Shown here piece after piece: positions 1-10,420 of a DNA stretch of 46,206 nt (its first letter is position 1; each line of letters starts with the position of its first letter). Under the pieces are notes generated by a model. That model did no database searches and was not told the DNA's origin. It worked only from the letters and a program-made list of their open reading frames with translations. Where the stretch lies: NCBI RefSeq assembly GCF_002160815.1, contig NZ_NFLH01000019.1, positions 1-46,206 of the forward strand, given 5' to 3'. The stretch comes from Massilimicrobiota sp. An134. GTDB lineage: Bacteria > Bacillota_I > Bacilli_A > Erysipelotrichales > Coprobacillaceae. Made by a program: the position numbers and the translations under genes.

Positions 1-1
1 G

Positions 2-535
2 TGTCAGAAAGAGCTTATTTTCTTTACCAACCTAGGAGAGGAATTCTCTGCTCAGGAAATCATTGAGCTATATACATATAGATGGGATATCGAAGTTTCA
101 TACAAGACACTCAAAACAGGCCAGGAGATAGAAAGGCATATAAGCAGTGATGGTGATGTTGCACGAAATGATATATATGCAAAGGTACTGTTTCATAATA
201 TTGCAGGAATCATGAGAAAAGAGTTGAATCGTTCACTTGAAATGAAAGAGTCAAATAGACAGTATGTTGTCAACATAGCACAGCTACATGAAATCATACA
301 TGATGTCAACATTCTGCTTTCAATGATCAATGGTAAAAAAAGACAGCTAAAAAAGAAGATAGAACAGATAGAGAAGATGCTAGACAAAATAAAAGTGCCT
401 GTTCGCCCAAACAGGCACTACCAACGATGGGGACGAGTCATGATTTCACCACCAAGCTATCGCTTCAGACTTGATGGAAGAAACAATCCAAAAGTCAGAC
501 GATACAAATCAGTGCTTATGACAATATCCCCGTAG
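2..535 (+). CDS. IS4-family DDE transposase, C-terminal part
   Basis: This is the last 177 codons of a transposase that cuts and moves its own insertion sequence. The frame is open from base 2, so the start is upstream of the window. Near window residues 24-38 there is Y-x2-R-x3-E-x6-K (YTYRWDIEVSYKTLK), the YREK signature of IS4-family DDE transposases; its Glu is the third catalytic acid. The two upstream Asp residues would lie outside the window. The C-terminal 30 residues are rich in Arg, Asn and Pro, possibly DNA-binding. An internal ATG at 212 could give a 107-aa ORF, but it begins after the catalytic Glu and is not a likely real start. Whether the whole element is intact cannot be judged here. 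Confidence 0.8.
   Translation, partial: CQKELIFFTNLGEEFSAQEIIELYTYRWDIEVSYKTLKTGQEIERHISSDGDVARNDIYAKVLFHNIAGIMRKELNRSLEMKESNRQYVVNIAQLHEIIHDVNILLSMINGKKRQLKKKIEQIEKMLDKIKVPVRPNRHYQRWGRVMISPPSYRFRLDGRNNPKVRRYKSVLMTISP
395..418. repeat. GC-rich 9-bp hairpin inside the transposase gene
   Basis: GTGCCTGTT (395-403) and AACAGGCAC (410-418) pair perfectly around the 6-nt loop CGCCCA. No T-run follows on either strand, so it is not a normal terminator. It lies in the sequence coding for the basic C-terminal tail. Confidence 0.6.
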
Positions 536-675
536 TTAAGAATACAATTATATTGTATCATAAATTTAATGGGATAAAATTTTAAAAAACGAAAAAAATC
601 AACAGGGGCTTTATGCGCTTTTTTTTGCATAATAATAAAGAGTACATATAGTCATACCACAAGAATTACAGAAAT

Positions 676-714
676 AAAAAAAGAGTCACCTAGTCTAATA
701 TACTAAGTTGACTC
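676..714 (-). terminator. Intrinsic terminator of the asp23-fakA operon
   Basis: Read on the minus strand, GAGTCA pairs with TGACTC with further imperfect pairing inside (683-714). A run of seven T follows. It lies about 80 nt past the fakA stop. A second small hairpin (GCTCGAT-AAA-ATCGAGC, 721-737) lies between it and the gene. Confidence 0.75.
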
Positions 715-791
715 CATTGAGCTCGATAAAATCGAGCCTTCCGTATTCTATAATAAATATTTTTAAATATTATCCTGTCTTTCGTAATATT

Positions 792-2453
792 CTATTCAAC
801 ACCTACAATAAATGAATATACTGGTTGTTTTCCATTTACACATTCGATTTCAGCTTCAAAGTGATCTTCAACATAACTTTCAATATCTTCAACTTCGTCT
901 TCAGTTACATCTTCACCATAAATTAAAGTAATAATTTCTGAATCTTCATCAACCAATCCATTTAAAGTTTCTTTTAAAGCTTCTACTTTATTTGGAACAC
1001 AGGCAATAATCTCTTTTTCACATAATGCCATATATTGGTTAGCCTTAATATCCACACCATCAATATTTGTATCTTTAATCGCAAAAGTCACTTGTCCTGT
1101 TTTCACATTTGCAATAGCTTCATTCATTTCATTTAAATTGTCTTCTAAAGACACTTCTGGATTAAACATAATACATGCTGATAAACCTTGTGGAATTGTT
1201 TTAGAAGGAATCACATGAACATCTACTTCATCTTCTAAAATAATAGCTGCCTGTTGTGCTGTCATCACAATGTTTGAGTTATTTGGTAATATAATGACAT
1301 GTTTTGCATTAACATCACGAATAGCTTGAACGATATCTTCAGCAGAAGGATTCATTGTTTGCCCACCACTGACAACATAATCACAATGCAATTCTAAGAA
1401 CATATCTTTAATACCGTCACCAGCAGCCACACTAATAATAGACACATCCTTAGGTTCTTCCTTTGGTGCTGTTAATGTAGCTTTTGCATTAGCAGCAGGT
1501 GTACTATTAGCTTCTAAAATAGAATTATGCTGTTCTTGCATATTTTCAATCTTTAATTTAATAAACTCACCGTATCTTTGTGCCACATTTAAAGCATTTC
1601 CTGGTTTTAATGTATGCACATGAACTTTAACGATATCTTCATCCTGAACAACAACAATACTATTACCAGGTAATCTTTCTAGTTCATTACGTAAGTTTTC
1701 TTCTTTAAAAACTTTTATTTTTGCTGGATCCAATCTAAAAATAAATTCTGTACAATAACCATATGCATCTTCACTATCAGATTCAACATCAACAAGTGCT
1801 TCTTTTGCATTATCGTTATTAATGTCTACACGTTCAATTTCTTCACCAGCTAAAGCAGCCATAAACCCTGTTAAAATCAATAAGAGACCAGCACCACCAC
1901 TATCAACAACACCAACTTCTTTTAATACAGGTAAAAGTTCTGGTGTTCTTTCCAATGATTCTTCAGCTTCTTTTACAAAGTAAGAAAAAACATCTTCGAT
2001 TTCCATACCAGGTTTTGCATATTTTACAACAGCTTCACTTGATTCTCTTATGACAGTTAAAATTGTACCTTCAACAGGACGCATAACAGCTTTATAAGCT
2101 ACTTTTGCTCCATTTTGTAAAGCTTGTGCTAATTCTACAGCATCCACTTGAGATTTTCCCTCAAAAGCCATAGAAATACCTCTAAAGATCTGTGATAAAA
2201 TAACACCAGAGTTTCCCCTTGCTCCCATCAATAAACCTTTAGATAATTTTTTTGAAATTTCATATATATCGTTAGAATCTAACTTTTCAATCTCATCTGC
2301 CCCAGAACTAAATGTTAAAGACATATTTGTACCTGTATCTCCATCAGGCACAGGAAAAACATTTAGTGCATCAATTTCTGGATGATTATTATGCAAAACA
2401 GTCGCACCTGTTATAACCATCTCTTTAAACTGTTTACCATCAATGATTCTCAT
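792..2453 (-). CDS. fakA: Fatty acid kinase subunit FakA (YloV family)
   Basis: FakA is the ATP-binding subunit of fatty acid kinase. It phosphorylates fatty acids held by FakB (DegV-family) proteins so that PlsX/PlsY can use them for phospholipid. The N-terminal DhaL/DAK2 domain (about 1-200) carries the nucleotide and Mg loop NVFPVPDGDTGTNM at 31-44. The central and C-terminal domains match YloV-type proteins, and the length (553 aa) is what I recall for B. subtilis YloV. The ATG follows GGAGGG by 5 nt. The gene starts 12 nt after asp23, as in many Firmicutes, and is closed by a terminator. No fakB is present in the window, as is usual because fakB genes are unlinked. Confidence 0.93.
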   Translation of the reverse strand: MRIIDGKQFKEMVITGATVLHNNHPEIDALNVFPVPDGDTGTNMSLTFSSGADEIEKLDSNDIYEISKKLSKGLLMGARGNSGVILSQIFRGISMAFEGKSQVDAVELAQALQNGAKVAYKAVMRPVEGTILTVIRESSEAVVKYAKPGMEIEDVFSYFVKEAEESLERTPELLPVLKEVGVVDSGGAGLLLILTGFMAALAGEEIERVDINNDNAKEALVDVESDSEDAYGYCTEFIFRLDPAKIKVFKEENLRNELERLPGNSIVVVQDEDIVKVHVHTLKPGNALNVAQRYGEFIKLKIENMQEQHNSILEANSTPAANAKATLTAPKEEPKDVSIISVAAGDGIKDMFLELHCDYVVSGGQTMNPSAEDIVQAIRDVNAKHVIILPNNSNIVMTAQQAAIILEDEVDVHVIPSKTIPQGLSACIMFNPEVSLEDNLNEMNEAIANVKTGQVTFAIKDTNIDGVDIKANQYMALCEKEIIACVPNKVEALKETLNGLVDEDSEIITLIYGEDVTEDEVEDIESYVEDHFEAEIECVNGKQPVYSFIVGVE

Positions 2454-2465
2454 GTTAACCCTCCA

Positions 2466-2822
2466 CTAATCTGTTACACGAATGCTTTGTACAAAAACAT
2501 TCACTGCTTCAATATCAATATCTAAAGTTGTTTCTAAAACATATTTCACTTTCTTTTGAACTTCATAAACAACCTCAGAAATTTTGACACCATATCCAAC
2601 GATAATATAGACATTTAAAATGATTCCTGTTTCCCCATCTTCTACGACAATCCCTTTAGCATAATTATCTTTACCTAAAAGATCATAAAAACCATCTTTC
2701 ATAATCTTTTGGCTTGCCATTCCAACAACTCCATAGCATTCAGTTGCAGCACCCCCAGTAATGCTAGCAACGACATCTAATGAAAGATGAATATCTCCTA
2801 AATCAGTTGTTTTTGTTATCAT
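2466..2822 (-). CDS. Asp23/Gls24 family envelope protein (YloU)
   Basis: This is a 118-residue Asp23/Gls24-domain protein of the YloU type, usually small, soluble or membrane-associated and linked to cell-envelope stress. The sequence shows the family core: GAATECYGVVGM near 24-35, then VEDGETGIILNVYIIVGYG and a C-terminal NVFVQSIRVTD. There is no signal peptide or TM segment. The SD GGAGGAAT precedes the ATG. It is the first gene of the asp23-fakA pair, with a good promoter at 2868-2896, and diverges from rpmB; the rpmB / yloU / yloV neighbourhood is the same as in B. subtilis. The molecular role of YloU is not firmly known. Confidence 0.88.
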   Translation of the reverse strand: MITKTTDLGDIHLSLDVVASITGGAATECYGVVGMASQKIMKDGFYDLLGKDNYAKGIVVEDGETGIILNVYIIVGYGVKISEVVYEVQKKVKYVLETTLDIDIEAVNVFVQSIRVTD

Positions 2823-2867
2823 AACTATTCCTCCGTTCTTATCATAAATTCATAAATAGTTAACTAT

Positions 2868-2896
2868 ATTATATCTTATTTTTAAATTGTTGACAA
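2868..2896 (-). promoter_or_regulatory. Sigma-A promoter for asp23-fakA
   Basis: On the minus strand TTGTCA (plus 2891-2896) is separated by 17 nt from a perfect TATAAT (plus 2868-2873). It lies about 46 nt upstream of the asp23 ATG. Confidence 0.8.
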
Positions 2897-3042
2897 TTAT
2901 TTCATAACAATGCATACGCATTATAACCCACTTATATTATCTTGTAAATAAAATTTAAAAAAATATTGAAATATTCATATTTTTCATATATTATATTTAC
3001 GTTCAAATACAAAATATTTTTTATGTTTATATAAAAAAGTAT

Positions 3043-3071
3043 TTGCATTTTCTTTTTATTAATGATATTAT
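3043..3071 (+). promoter_or_regulatory. Sigma-A promoter for rpmB
   Basis: TTGCAT (3043-3048), a 17-nt spacer, then TATTAT (3066-3071), 43 nt before the rpmB ATG. It is divergent from the asp23 promoter; about 145 nt of very AT-rich DNA lies between the two -35 boxes. Confidence 0.7.
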
Positions 3072-3114
3072 ACTTAGGTATGTGAATGACACTTTGTAAA
3101 GGATGGTGAATATA

Positions 3115-3300
3115 ATGGCTAGAAAATGTGAAGTGAGCGGAAAAGGACCTATGTCTGGTAATTCTCGTTCTCATGCATTAAATGCAACTAAGAGAAAATG
3201 GAATGTTAACTTACAAAAAGCTACTATTTTAGTCAATGGTAAACCAAAAAAAGTAAAAATTTCAGCAAGAGAATTAAGAACTCTTAGAAAAAGTGCTTAA
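3115..3300 (+). CDS. rpmB: Large ribosomal subunit protein bL28
   Basis: bL28 (61 aa) is a small basic protein of the 50S subunit. [10 protein letters not shown] at the N-terminus, then [15 protein letters not shown] and [17 protein letters not shown], are typical of the family. Only one Cys is present, so this is the zinc-independent form. The ATG at 3115 is chosen over an in-frame ATG at 3103: the SD AAAGGATGG spans 3098-3106 and would overlap the earlier codon, while 3115 is properly spaced and gives the family N-terminus. It is transcribed alone on the plus strand between its own promoter and terminator, and is the only complete plus-strand gene in the window. Confidence 0.97.
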   Translation: MARKCEVSGKGPMSGNSRSHALNATKRKWNVNLQKATILVNGKPKKVKISARELRTLRKSA

Positions 3301-3311
3301 TGATAAAGATT

Positions 3312-3336
3312 GCATCCTTCCTGGATGCTTTTTTTA
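3312..3336 (+). terminator. Intrinsic terminator of rpmB
   Basis: GCATCC (3312-3317) pairs with GGATGC (3323-3328) around TTCCT, followed by a run of T. It begins 12 nt after the rpmB stop. Confidence 0.9.
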
Positions 3337-3371
3337 TACCCTTTTATTCAATCATTATACCCTATCATATG

Positions 3372-3404
3372 AAAAAAGAAGATAACAAATTCATGCTATC
3401 TTCT
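3372..3404 (-). terminator. Intrinsic terminator of the hrcA-grpE-dnaK-dnaJ operon
   Basis: On the minus strand AGAAGATA (plus 3397-3404) pairs with TATCTTCT (plus 3377-3384) around a 12-nt loop, followed by T's (plus 3372-3377). The dnaJ stop codon (3396-3398) lies in the 5' arm and loop. Confidence 0.8.
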
Positions 3405-4520
3405 AAAACCTTTTTTGAATTGATCAAAGATTGATTCTTTTTTTGCGGCTTTTTTTAACTTATGATAAAGATCTTTTTCTTCACGAGATAATTTTGTAGG
3501 AATCTTAACATCAATTTTAACAAATTGATCTCCATAATTATCACTACGTAAATCCTTCACACCTTTACCCTTTAAACGTAATGTTGTACCTGGTTGTGTT
3601 CCTTCTGGAACTTTTAATGTCACATCACCATAAACCGTTGGGACATCTACTTCACAACCTAGAGTGGCATCAACTGCTGAAATTGGAATAGAAATATAAA
3701 TGTTTCTACCATCACGTTGGAAGTGTTGATGTGGTTTGACATAGATTTCAACATATAAATCACCATTAGGTCCACCATTTGTACCACGACGTCCTTTACC
3801 TTGAACACGTAACTGTTGGTGTGTATTAATACCAGCTGGTATATTTAATTCAACTGTTATATTTTTATTGACATATCCATTACCATGACAGTGAGGACAT
3901 TTTTCTTTAACCACTTTACCTGTACCATGGCAATCAGGACATGTTGTTTGATTTACAAATGTTCCAAAAGGTGAACGTTGTTGTGTACGAATCGTACCTG
4001 TTCCACCACATCTAGAACATGTCTGATAATCGTTAGGTGTTTTCGCACCAGTTCCATGACAATGTGAACATTGTTCATCATAATTGATTTTAATTTCTGC
4101 CTTCTTACCTTTAATAGCATCCATAAAATCAATTTCTAATTGAACAAAGCGGTCTTCACCACGCATAGGTCCACTTTTTCTTTGACGTGATCCTCCACCA
4201 CCAAAGAATGAACCAAAAATATCTCCTAAGTCAACATCTTCAAAGCCACCAAATCCGCCAAAGCCTCCGGCTCCTCCACCGAATCCACCAGCTTGATCAA
4301 ATGCAGCATGACCATAACGATCGTAGGCAGCTTTTTTATTGTCATCAGATAAAACATCATAGGCTTCCTGAACTTCTTTAAACTTTTCTTCTGCTCCAGG
4401 TTCCTTATTGACATCAGGGTGATATTTTTTAGCCATTTTACGATATGCTCTTTTTATTTCATCAGCACTGGCACTCTTTGATATACCTAGCACTTCATAA
4501 TAATCTCTTTTTTCAGCCAT
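3396..4520 (-). CDS. dnaJ: Co-chaperone DnaJ (type I Hsp40)
   Basis: DnaJ delivers unfolded clients to DnaK and stimulates its ATPase. All type I parts are present in 374 aa: a J domain with the HPD tripeptide (KKYHPDVNK, about 33-41), a Gly/Phe-rich linker (about 75-110), four zinc-binding CxxCxGxG modules ([32 protein letters not shown]) and a C-terminal substrate-binding domain. The SD AGAGGTG precedes the ATG. It is the last gene of the heat-shock operon. A hairpin between dnaK and dnaJ (4541-4562) may lower its level relative to dnaK. Confidence 0.98.
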   Translation of the reverse strand: MAEKRDYYEVLGISKSASADEIKRAYRKMAKKYHPDVNKEPGAEEKFKEVQEAYDVLSDDNKKAAYDRYGHAAFDQAGGFGGGAGGFGGFGGFEDVDLGDIFGSFFGGGGSRQRKSGPMRGEDRFVQLEIDFMDAIKGKKAEIKINYDEQCSHCHGTGAKTPNDYQTCSRCGGTGTIRTQQRSPFGTFVNQTTCPDCHGTGKVVKEKCPHCHGNGYVNKNITVELNIPAGINTHQQLRVQGKGRRGTNGGPNGDLYVEIYVKPHQHFQRDGRNIYISIPISAVDATLGCEVDVPTVYGDVTLKVPEGTQPGTTLRLKGKGVKDLRSDNYGDQFVKIDVKIPTKLSREEKDLYHKLKKAAKKESIFDQFKKGFRR

Positions 4521-4540
4521 AATCTCACCTCTTGACTAGA

Positions 4541-4562
4541 TAAAACCAAGGCAAAGCCTTGG
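4541..4562 (-). terminator. Hairpin between dnaK and dnaJ, likely partial terminator or processing site
   Basis: Plus 4546-4552 CCAAGGC and 4556-4562 GCCTTGG form a perfect 7-bp stem with an AAA loop. On the minus strand it is followed by TTTTATC, a short U-run. It begins 7 nt after the dnaK stop and ends about 25 nt before dnaJ, so partial termination or mRNA 3'-end protection are both possible. Confidence 0.6.
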
Positions 4563-4569
4563 CTTTATT

Positions 4570-6968
<2,399 letters not shown>

Positions 6969-6978
6969 TGTTTCACCT

Positions 6979-8016
6979 CTATTCATCATCTTCATCATTT
7001 TGACTTACAAGAACTTCTTCTAAGCTCTTTGAAATATACTCAACTAAAGAAACGACTTTCTCATAAGGCATACGTGTTGGCCCAATGACTGAAATAGATC
7101 CTTTAGACTCATTCCCTGTTTTAAACGAAGCTGAAATCACCGAAACATCATTTAAATCCTTTATTGGTGAATCACTTCCAATTCTGACCGTTACACCATC
7201 TTCCAAAGCAATCGGTTCCAAACTTTTCCAAGATTGTGAATTTTCAAATGCAGTTACTAAACGACGTAATTTATTCACATCGTTATATTCTGGCTGATAT
7301 AACATATTCTCTTTTCCAGAAAAATAAACATTGTTATTCGCAAACTTCATAAATGCTTCCAAGAAAGCATTGAATAGAACTTCATGTTCTTTAATACGAG
7401 CACTTAATATAGGTTTGACATCTCTTTCTAAATGATAAACGACTTGATTCATTGGTGTTCCATCAAGCAATTCATTCATGACATTGACACAACTCGTTAA
7501 ATCTTCCATATAAGCATTATTTTTAATATTGAAGTTTCGATTTTCAACATGTCCTTTATCTGTGACGATAATGGCTGTCACAGTATGTTCAGATAAAGGA
7601 ACAAGTGTAATATTCTGTAAATGTTCATAAATTGCATTTGGTCCTAATGCGACTGTTGTCAAATGAGTCAATTGACTTAAAATTTGGCAACTCTCTTTAA
7701 TAATTTCATTTAAAGAGCGATGTCGATCTCCCAAAATTGTTGAAACCTGATTTTTCACCTCGTCATCTACACTAGGTTGCATCAAGGTATCGACATAAAA
7801 ACGATATCCTTTTGTTGATGGGACACGCCCTGAAGACGTATGCGTCTTCTCTAAGTAACCGTGTTCTTCTAGAAACGACATTTCATTTCTAATTGTTGCA
7901 CTCGAATAAGGAAGCTGATATTTCGTCATTAAGGTTTTTGATCCTACTGGCTCAGCCGTTTCCACAAATTCTTCAACAATACATTTTAAAATCAGTAATT
8001 GCCTAGCTGTCAGCAT
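6979..8016 (-). CDS. hrcA: Heat-inducible transcription repressor HrcA
   Basis: HrcA represses class I heat-shock genes by binding CIRCE operators and is kept active by GroEL. It has 345 aa: an N-terminal winged helix (about 1-85; TARQLLILKCIVEEFVETAEPVGSK and SSATIRNEMSFLEEHGYLEKTHTSSGRVPS are family hallmarks), a GAF-like domain and a dimerisation domain, ending VSLVEYISKSLEE. It is the first gene of hrcA-grpE-dnaK-dnaJ. Two CIRCE elements and the operon promoter lie directly upstream, so it is almost certainly autoregulated. The SD AAAGGAGG precedes the ATG. Confidence 0.97.
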   Translation of the reverse strand: MLTARQLLILKCIVEEFVETAEPVGSKTLMTKYQLPYSSATIRNEMSFLEEHGYLEKTHTSSGRVPSTKGYRFYVDTLMQPSVDDEVKNQVSTILGDRHRSLNEIIKESCQILSQLTHLTTVALGPNAIYEHLQNITLVPLSEHTVTAIIVTDKGHVENRNFNIKNNAYMEDLTSCVNVMNELLDGTPMNQVVYHLERDVKPILSARIKEHEVLFNAFLEAFMKFANNNVYFSGKENMLYQPEYNDVNKLRRLVTAFENSQSWKSLEPIALEDGVTVRIGSDSPIKDLNDVSVISASFKTGNESKGSISVIGPTRMPYEKVVSLVEYISKSLEEVLVSQNDEDDE

Positions 8017-8029
8017 ATCATAGCCTCCT

Positions 8030-8056
8030 TTAGCACTCCTTTTCCTCTTGTGCTAA
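8030..8056. promoter_or_regulatory. CIRCE operator 1 (HrcA site)
   Basis: TTAGCACTC (8030-8038), a 9-nt spacer, then TTGTGCTAA (8048-8056). The left half matches the consensus exactly; the right half differs from GAGTGCTAA at two bases. It lies between the promoter and the hrcA SD. Confidence 0.92.
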
Positions 8057-8060
8057 TTAC

Positions 8061-8088
8061 ATTATACTCATCTTTTTAGCACTGTCAA
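8061..8088 (-). promoter_or_regulatory. Sigma-A promoter of the hrcA operon
   Basis: On the minus strand a perfect TTGACA (plus 8083-8088) and a perfect TATAAT (plus 8061-8066) are separated by 16 nt. The -35 box lies inside CIRCE 2. Confidence 0.9.
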
Positions 8089-8102
8089 CACTTTTGTGCT
8101 AA
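8076..8102. promoter_or_regulatory. CIRCE operator 2 (HrcA site)
   Basis: TTAGCACTG (8076-8084), a 9-nt spacer, then TTGTGCTAA (8094-8102). It covers the -35 box, so bound HrcA would block RNA polymerase directly. Confidence 0.9.
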
Positions 8103-8105
8103 AAA

Positions 8106-8131
8106 AGAATGAAAAACAGGTCATCCCTGTT
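8106..8131 (-). terminator. Intrinsic terminator of the comEA-hemW operon
   Basis: AACAGG (8115-8120) and CCTGTT (8126-8131) pair around a 5-nt loop that contains the hemW stop codon. On the minus strand it is followed by TTT-C-ATTC and more T's. It separates hemW from the hrcA promoter. Confidence 0.7.
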
Positions 8132-9218
8132 CATCTTCTAAAAAATCTATTAAAATATTATTGAGATAATCCATCCCTAAAGATGTTGTTTTTAAATATC
8201 CATTCGTTATTTCTAAAAAATTCATATTTTGATATTTAGTAATGACATCTTGATATTTCACTTGAAAATCAATATCAAATAATCTATTCATTTCCTCAAG
8301 AGAAATCCCTTCATTCAAACGTAAACCCATCATTATTTTTTCAAACAAGCAATCCTCCATAGACAATGGAATATCATTTTCTAAATAATGATGATTCAAA
8401 TAACGTGTCAAAGATTTTGTATTTTCATAACGATGATGTTTTTTTAACGAATGTGCAGAAAGACCAATCCCCTCATAATCCTGATAATGCCAATATACAA
8501 GATTATGTAACGATGGTTTATAACGATAATAATTACTCACTTCATATTGATGGAAACCATATTTTTTTAATTCCTGACGTATAAAATGATACCACTTGGC
8601 ATCTTCTTCATCATCCAAAGGCTGATAATTCATATTTTTTAAGATTGTATGATCCTCTAAAATCAACGCATAATAGGAAACATGTCCTATGTCTAATTGA
8701 CATAATTGTTGAATATCTGCTTGAACATCTTCTAATGTCTGATCTGGTAAACCATACATCAAGTCAATATTAATATCTTGAAAGCCTATTGTTTGAGCAT
8801 CTTTTATGAGTTCTAAAACTTGTTTAGAGGTATGAACTCTACCAATCTTTTTTAATAAATCATCACGAAAGGTCTGGACACCAATGCTTAAACGATTGAC
8901 ACCATTTTGAAAACAAAGCTCTAATTTTTCTTGATCCATTGTTTCTGGATTGACTTCGATACTATATTCTTGAACTTGTTTGGAAAAAGGTTTTAATAAT
9001 TCAAATAAGTATTGAAGCTGCTGATAAGTAAGAGCAGTTGGTGTTCCACCACCAATATAGATACTATCATAAGATGTTGATAAAGCTTTATCTTTTATTT
9101 CAAAAGATAAAGCTTTTAAATAATCCCAGGCCCATTTTTCATCATAAAAGACTTTACAAAAATCACAATAACTACAAATATGCTGACAGAATGGAACATG
9201 AACATATAAAGCACTCAT
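8121..9218 (-). CDS. hemW: Radical SAM heme chaperone HemW
   Basis: HemW is related to coproporphyrinogen dehydrogenase HemN but acts as a heme-binding chaperone. It has 365 aa. The radical SAM cluster motif is near the N-terminus: C11-x3-C15-x2-C18, with the extra C21 typical of HemW. YIGGGTPT follows, then NPET and QTFRDDLLKKIGRVH. A HemN C-terminal domain follows (GLRLNEGISLEEMN). The start overlaps the sdaA stop (ATGA) and there is no strong SD, so translation is probably coupled to sdaA. In B. subtilis hemW also lies just before hrcA. Confidence 0.92.
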   Translation of the reverse strand: MSALYVHVPFCQHICSYCDFCKVFYDEKWAWDYLKALSFEIKDKALSTSYDSIYIGGGTPTALTYQQLQYLFELLKPFSKQVQEYSIEVNPETMDQEKLELCFQNGVNRLSIGVQTFRDDLLKKIGRVHTSKQVLELIKDAQTIGFQDINIDLMYGLPDQTLEDVQADIQQLCQLDIGHVSYYALILEDHTILKNMNYQPLDDEEDAKWYHFIRQELKKYGFHQYEVSNYYRYKPSLHNLVYWHYQDYEGIGLSAHSLKKHHRYENTKSLTRYLNHHYLENDIPLSMEDCLFEKIMMGLRLNEGISLEEMNRLFDIDFQVKYQDVITKYQNMNFLEITNGYLKTTSLGMDYLNNILIDFLEDEQG

Positions 9219-10420
9219 GATAAACCAAATTCTTTCGCCAATCCACCTAGAGAGGTTTCTTTATAATCACTAGATAAATCTTTACCCGTTTCTTTCATGA
9301 CTTTGACAATAGTATCAAAAGACACTTTGTTTTTTCTTAAATAACCTAACTGTTTAGCTAACATTGCTGCATCTAATGCACGTAATGATCCATATCCATT
9401 ACGCTCAATACATGGAATTTGAACATAACCACCTACAGGATCACAAGTCAATCCTAGATTGTGTTCTAATCCCATTTCAGCAGCATACTCTATTAACGAA
9501 TTATTAAGTTCATATATCCAAGCCATTGTAGCAGCCGCCATTGCACAGGCCGTTCCTACTTCTGCCTGACAACCACCATCAGCACCAGAAATTGTACCAT
9601 TTGTTTTAACAACATTACCAAATAAACCGCCAATAGCTAAAGCTTTAATCAAATCTTTCTTTTCAATATGTAATTGCTTATAACAATAATAAAGAATAGC
9701 TGGCATAATACCACTCGCCCCACATGTTGGTGCTGTCACAATCTGTCCACCATCAGCATTTTCTTCTGACACAGCATAAGCATAACTAGAAATAAATAGT
9801 CTTTCACGATCAGCTTCACGTCGCGTATTTTGCGCCTGTTGAAACATTGATTTTGCTACTCTTTTTAATTTTAGCTTTCCTTGAATGACTCCTTCTTTTT
9901 TCAAACCATTTTCAACACTTTCAAACATAGCTTCCAATATATCAGAAAGAAAATGATCAAAATCTTCACCTTCATTTTCTAAAACATAATCATATAAAGA
10001 AATACCATGAACATCTACATAGTCAAGTATTTCTTTCATTGTATTTTGTTGATATACCTGAACTGGATCTTGAGCCAAATCTCCTTTAAATAGGATGGAA
10101 CCACCACCAATAGAATAAACTTCTACCGTTTTCATTTCTACATCATCCTTATAAACATGAACAATCATGCCATTAGGATGAAAAGGTAATTCTTCACTTT
10201 TAAAAGAAAATTGAACAGGTTTTGGCGCAAAAGTCTTTTCAATTATATAATCAGTTAAATGTCCCTTCCCTGTTAAAGCCAATGAACCATGTAAATCAAC
10301 ATGAAAATGTGTGGCTTCAGGATACATTTCACTTATTTTTAAGGCTGCCCTTTGAGGTCCCATCGTATGTGATGAAGAGGGCCCAACACCAATTTTAAAT
10401 AATTCTCTCATTGATTCCAT
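9215..10420 (-). CDS. sdaA: L-serine dehydratase, iron-sulfur, fused beta-alpha chain
   Basis: This enzyme converts L-serine to pyruvate and ammonia using an oxygen-sensitive [4Fe-4S] cluster. The N-terminal beta part starts with ELFKIGVGPSSSHTMGP; the alpha part has APTCGASGIMP, GGCQAEVGTACA and CDPVGGYVQIPC. The three likely cluster cysteines keep the family spacing (42 and 11 residues). Bacilli usually have separate sdaAB and sdaAA genes; here both are in one 401-aa chain with no ACT domain, somewhat shorter than the about 455-aa E. coli-type enzymes. GGAGGAA lies 8 nt before the ATG. It overlaps holA by 13 nt and hemW by 4 nt, so it belongs to the comE-hemW operon. Confidence 0.93.
   Translation of the reverse strand: MESMRELFKIGVGPSSSHTMGPQRAALKISEMYPEATHFHVDLHGSLALTGKGHLTDYIIEKTFAPKPVQFSFKSEELPFHPNGMIVHVYKDDVEMKTVEVYSIGGGSILFKGDLAQDPVQVYQQNTMKEILDYVDVHGISLYDYVLENEGEDFDHFLSDILEAMFESVENGLKKEGVIQGKLKLKRVAKSMFQQAQNTRREADRERLFISSYAYAVSEENADGGQIVTAPTCGASGIMPAILYYCYKQLHIEKKDLIKALAIGGLFGNVVKTNGTISGADGGCQAEVGTACAMAAATMAWIYELNNSLIEYAAEMGLEHNLGLTCDPVGGYVQIPCIERNGYGSLRALDAAMLAKQLGYLRKNKVSFDTIVKVMKETGKDLSSDYKETSLGGLAKEFGLS

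Larger units (their letters stand above)
1..535 (+). mobile_element. Right part of an IS4-family insertion sequence (left part outside window)
   Basis: The window opens inside a transposase reading frame that runs to a TAG at 533-535. The left end of the element, its terminal repeat and the target duplication lie outside the window, so the right boundary cannot be fixed. A hairpin at 542-558 just past the stop could belong to the element's end or be a weak terminator. The GC content looks higher than in the neighbouring genes, which fits acquired DNA. Confidence 0.6.

Noticed and set aside
721..737. Hairpin GCTCGAT-AAA-ATCGAGC after fakA
   Set aside because: Lacks a following T-run; at most it helps mRNA stability ahead of the terminator at 676-714.
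4187..4414. Open frames on both strands in the dnaJ Gly/Phe region
   Set aside because: Produced by the repetitive Gly codons; no independent coding evidence.
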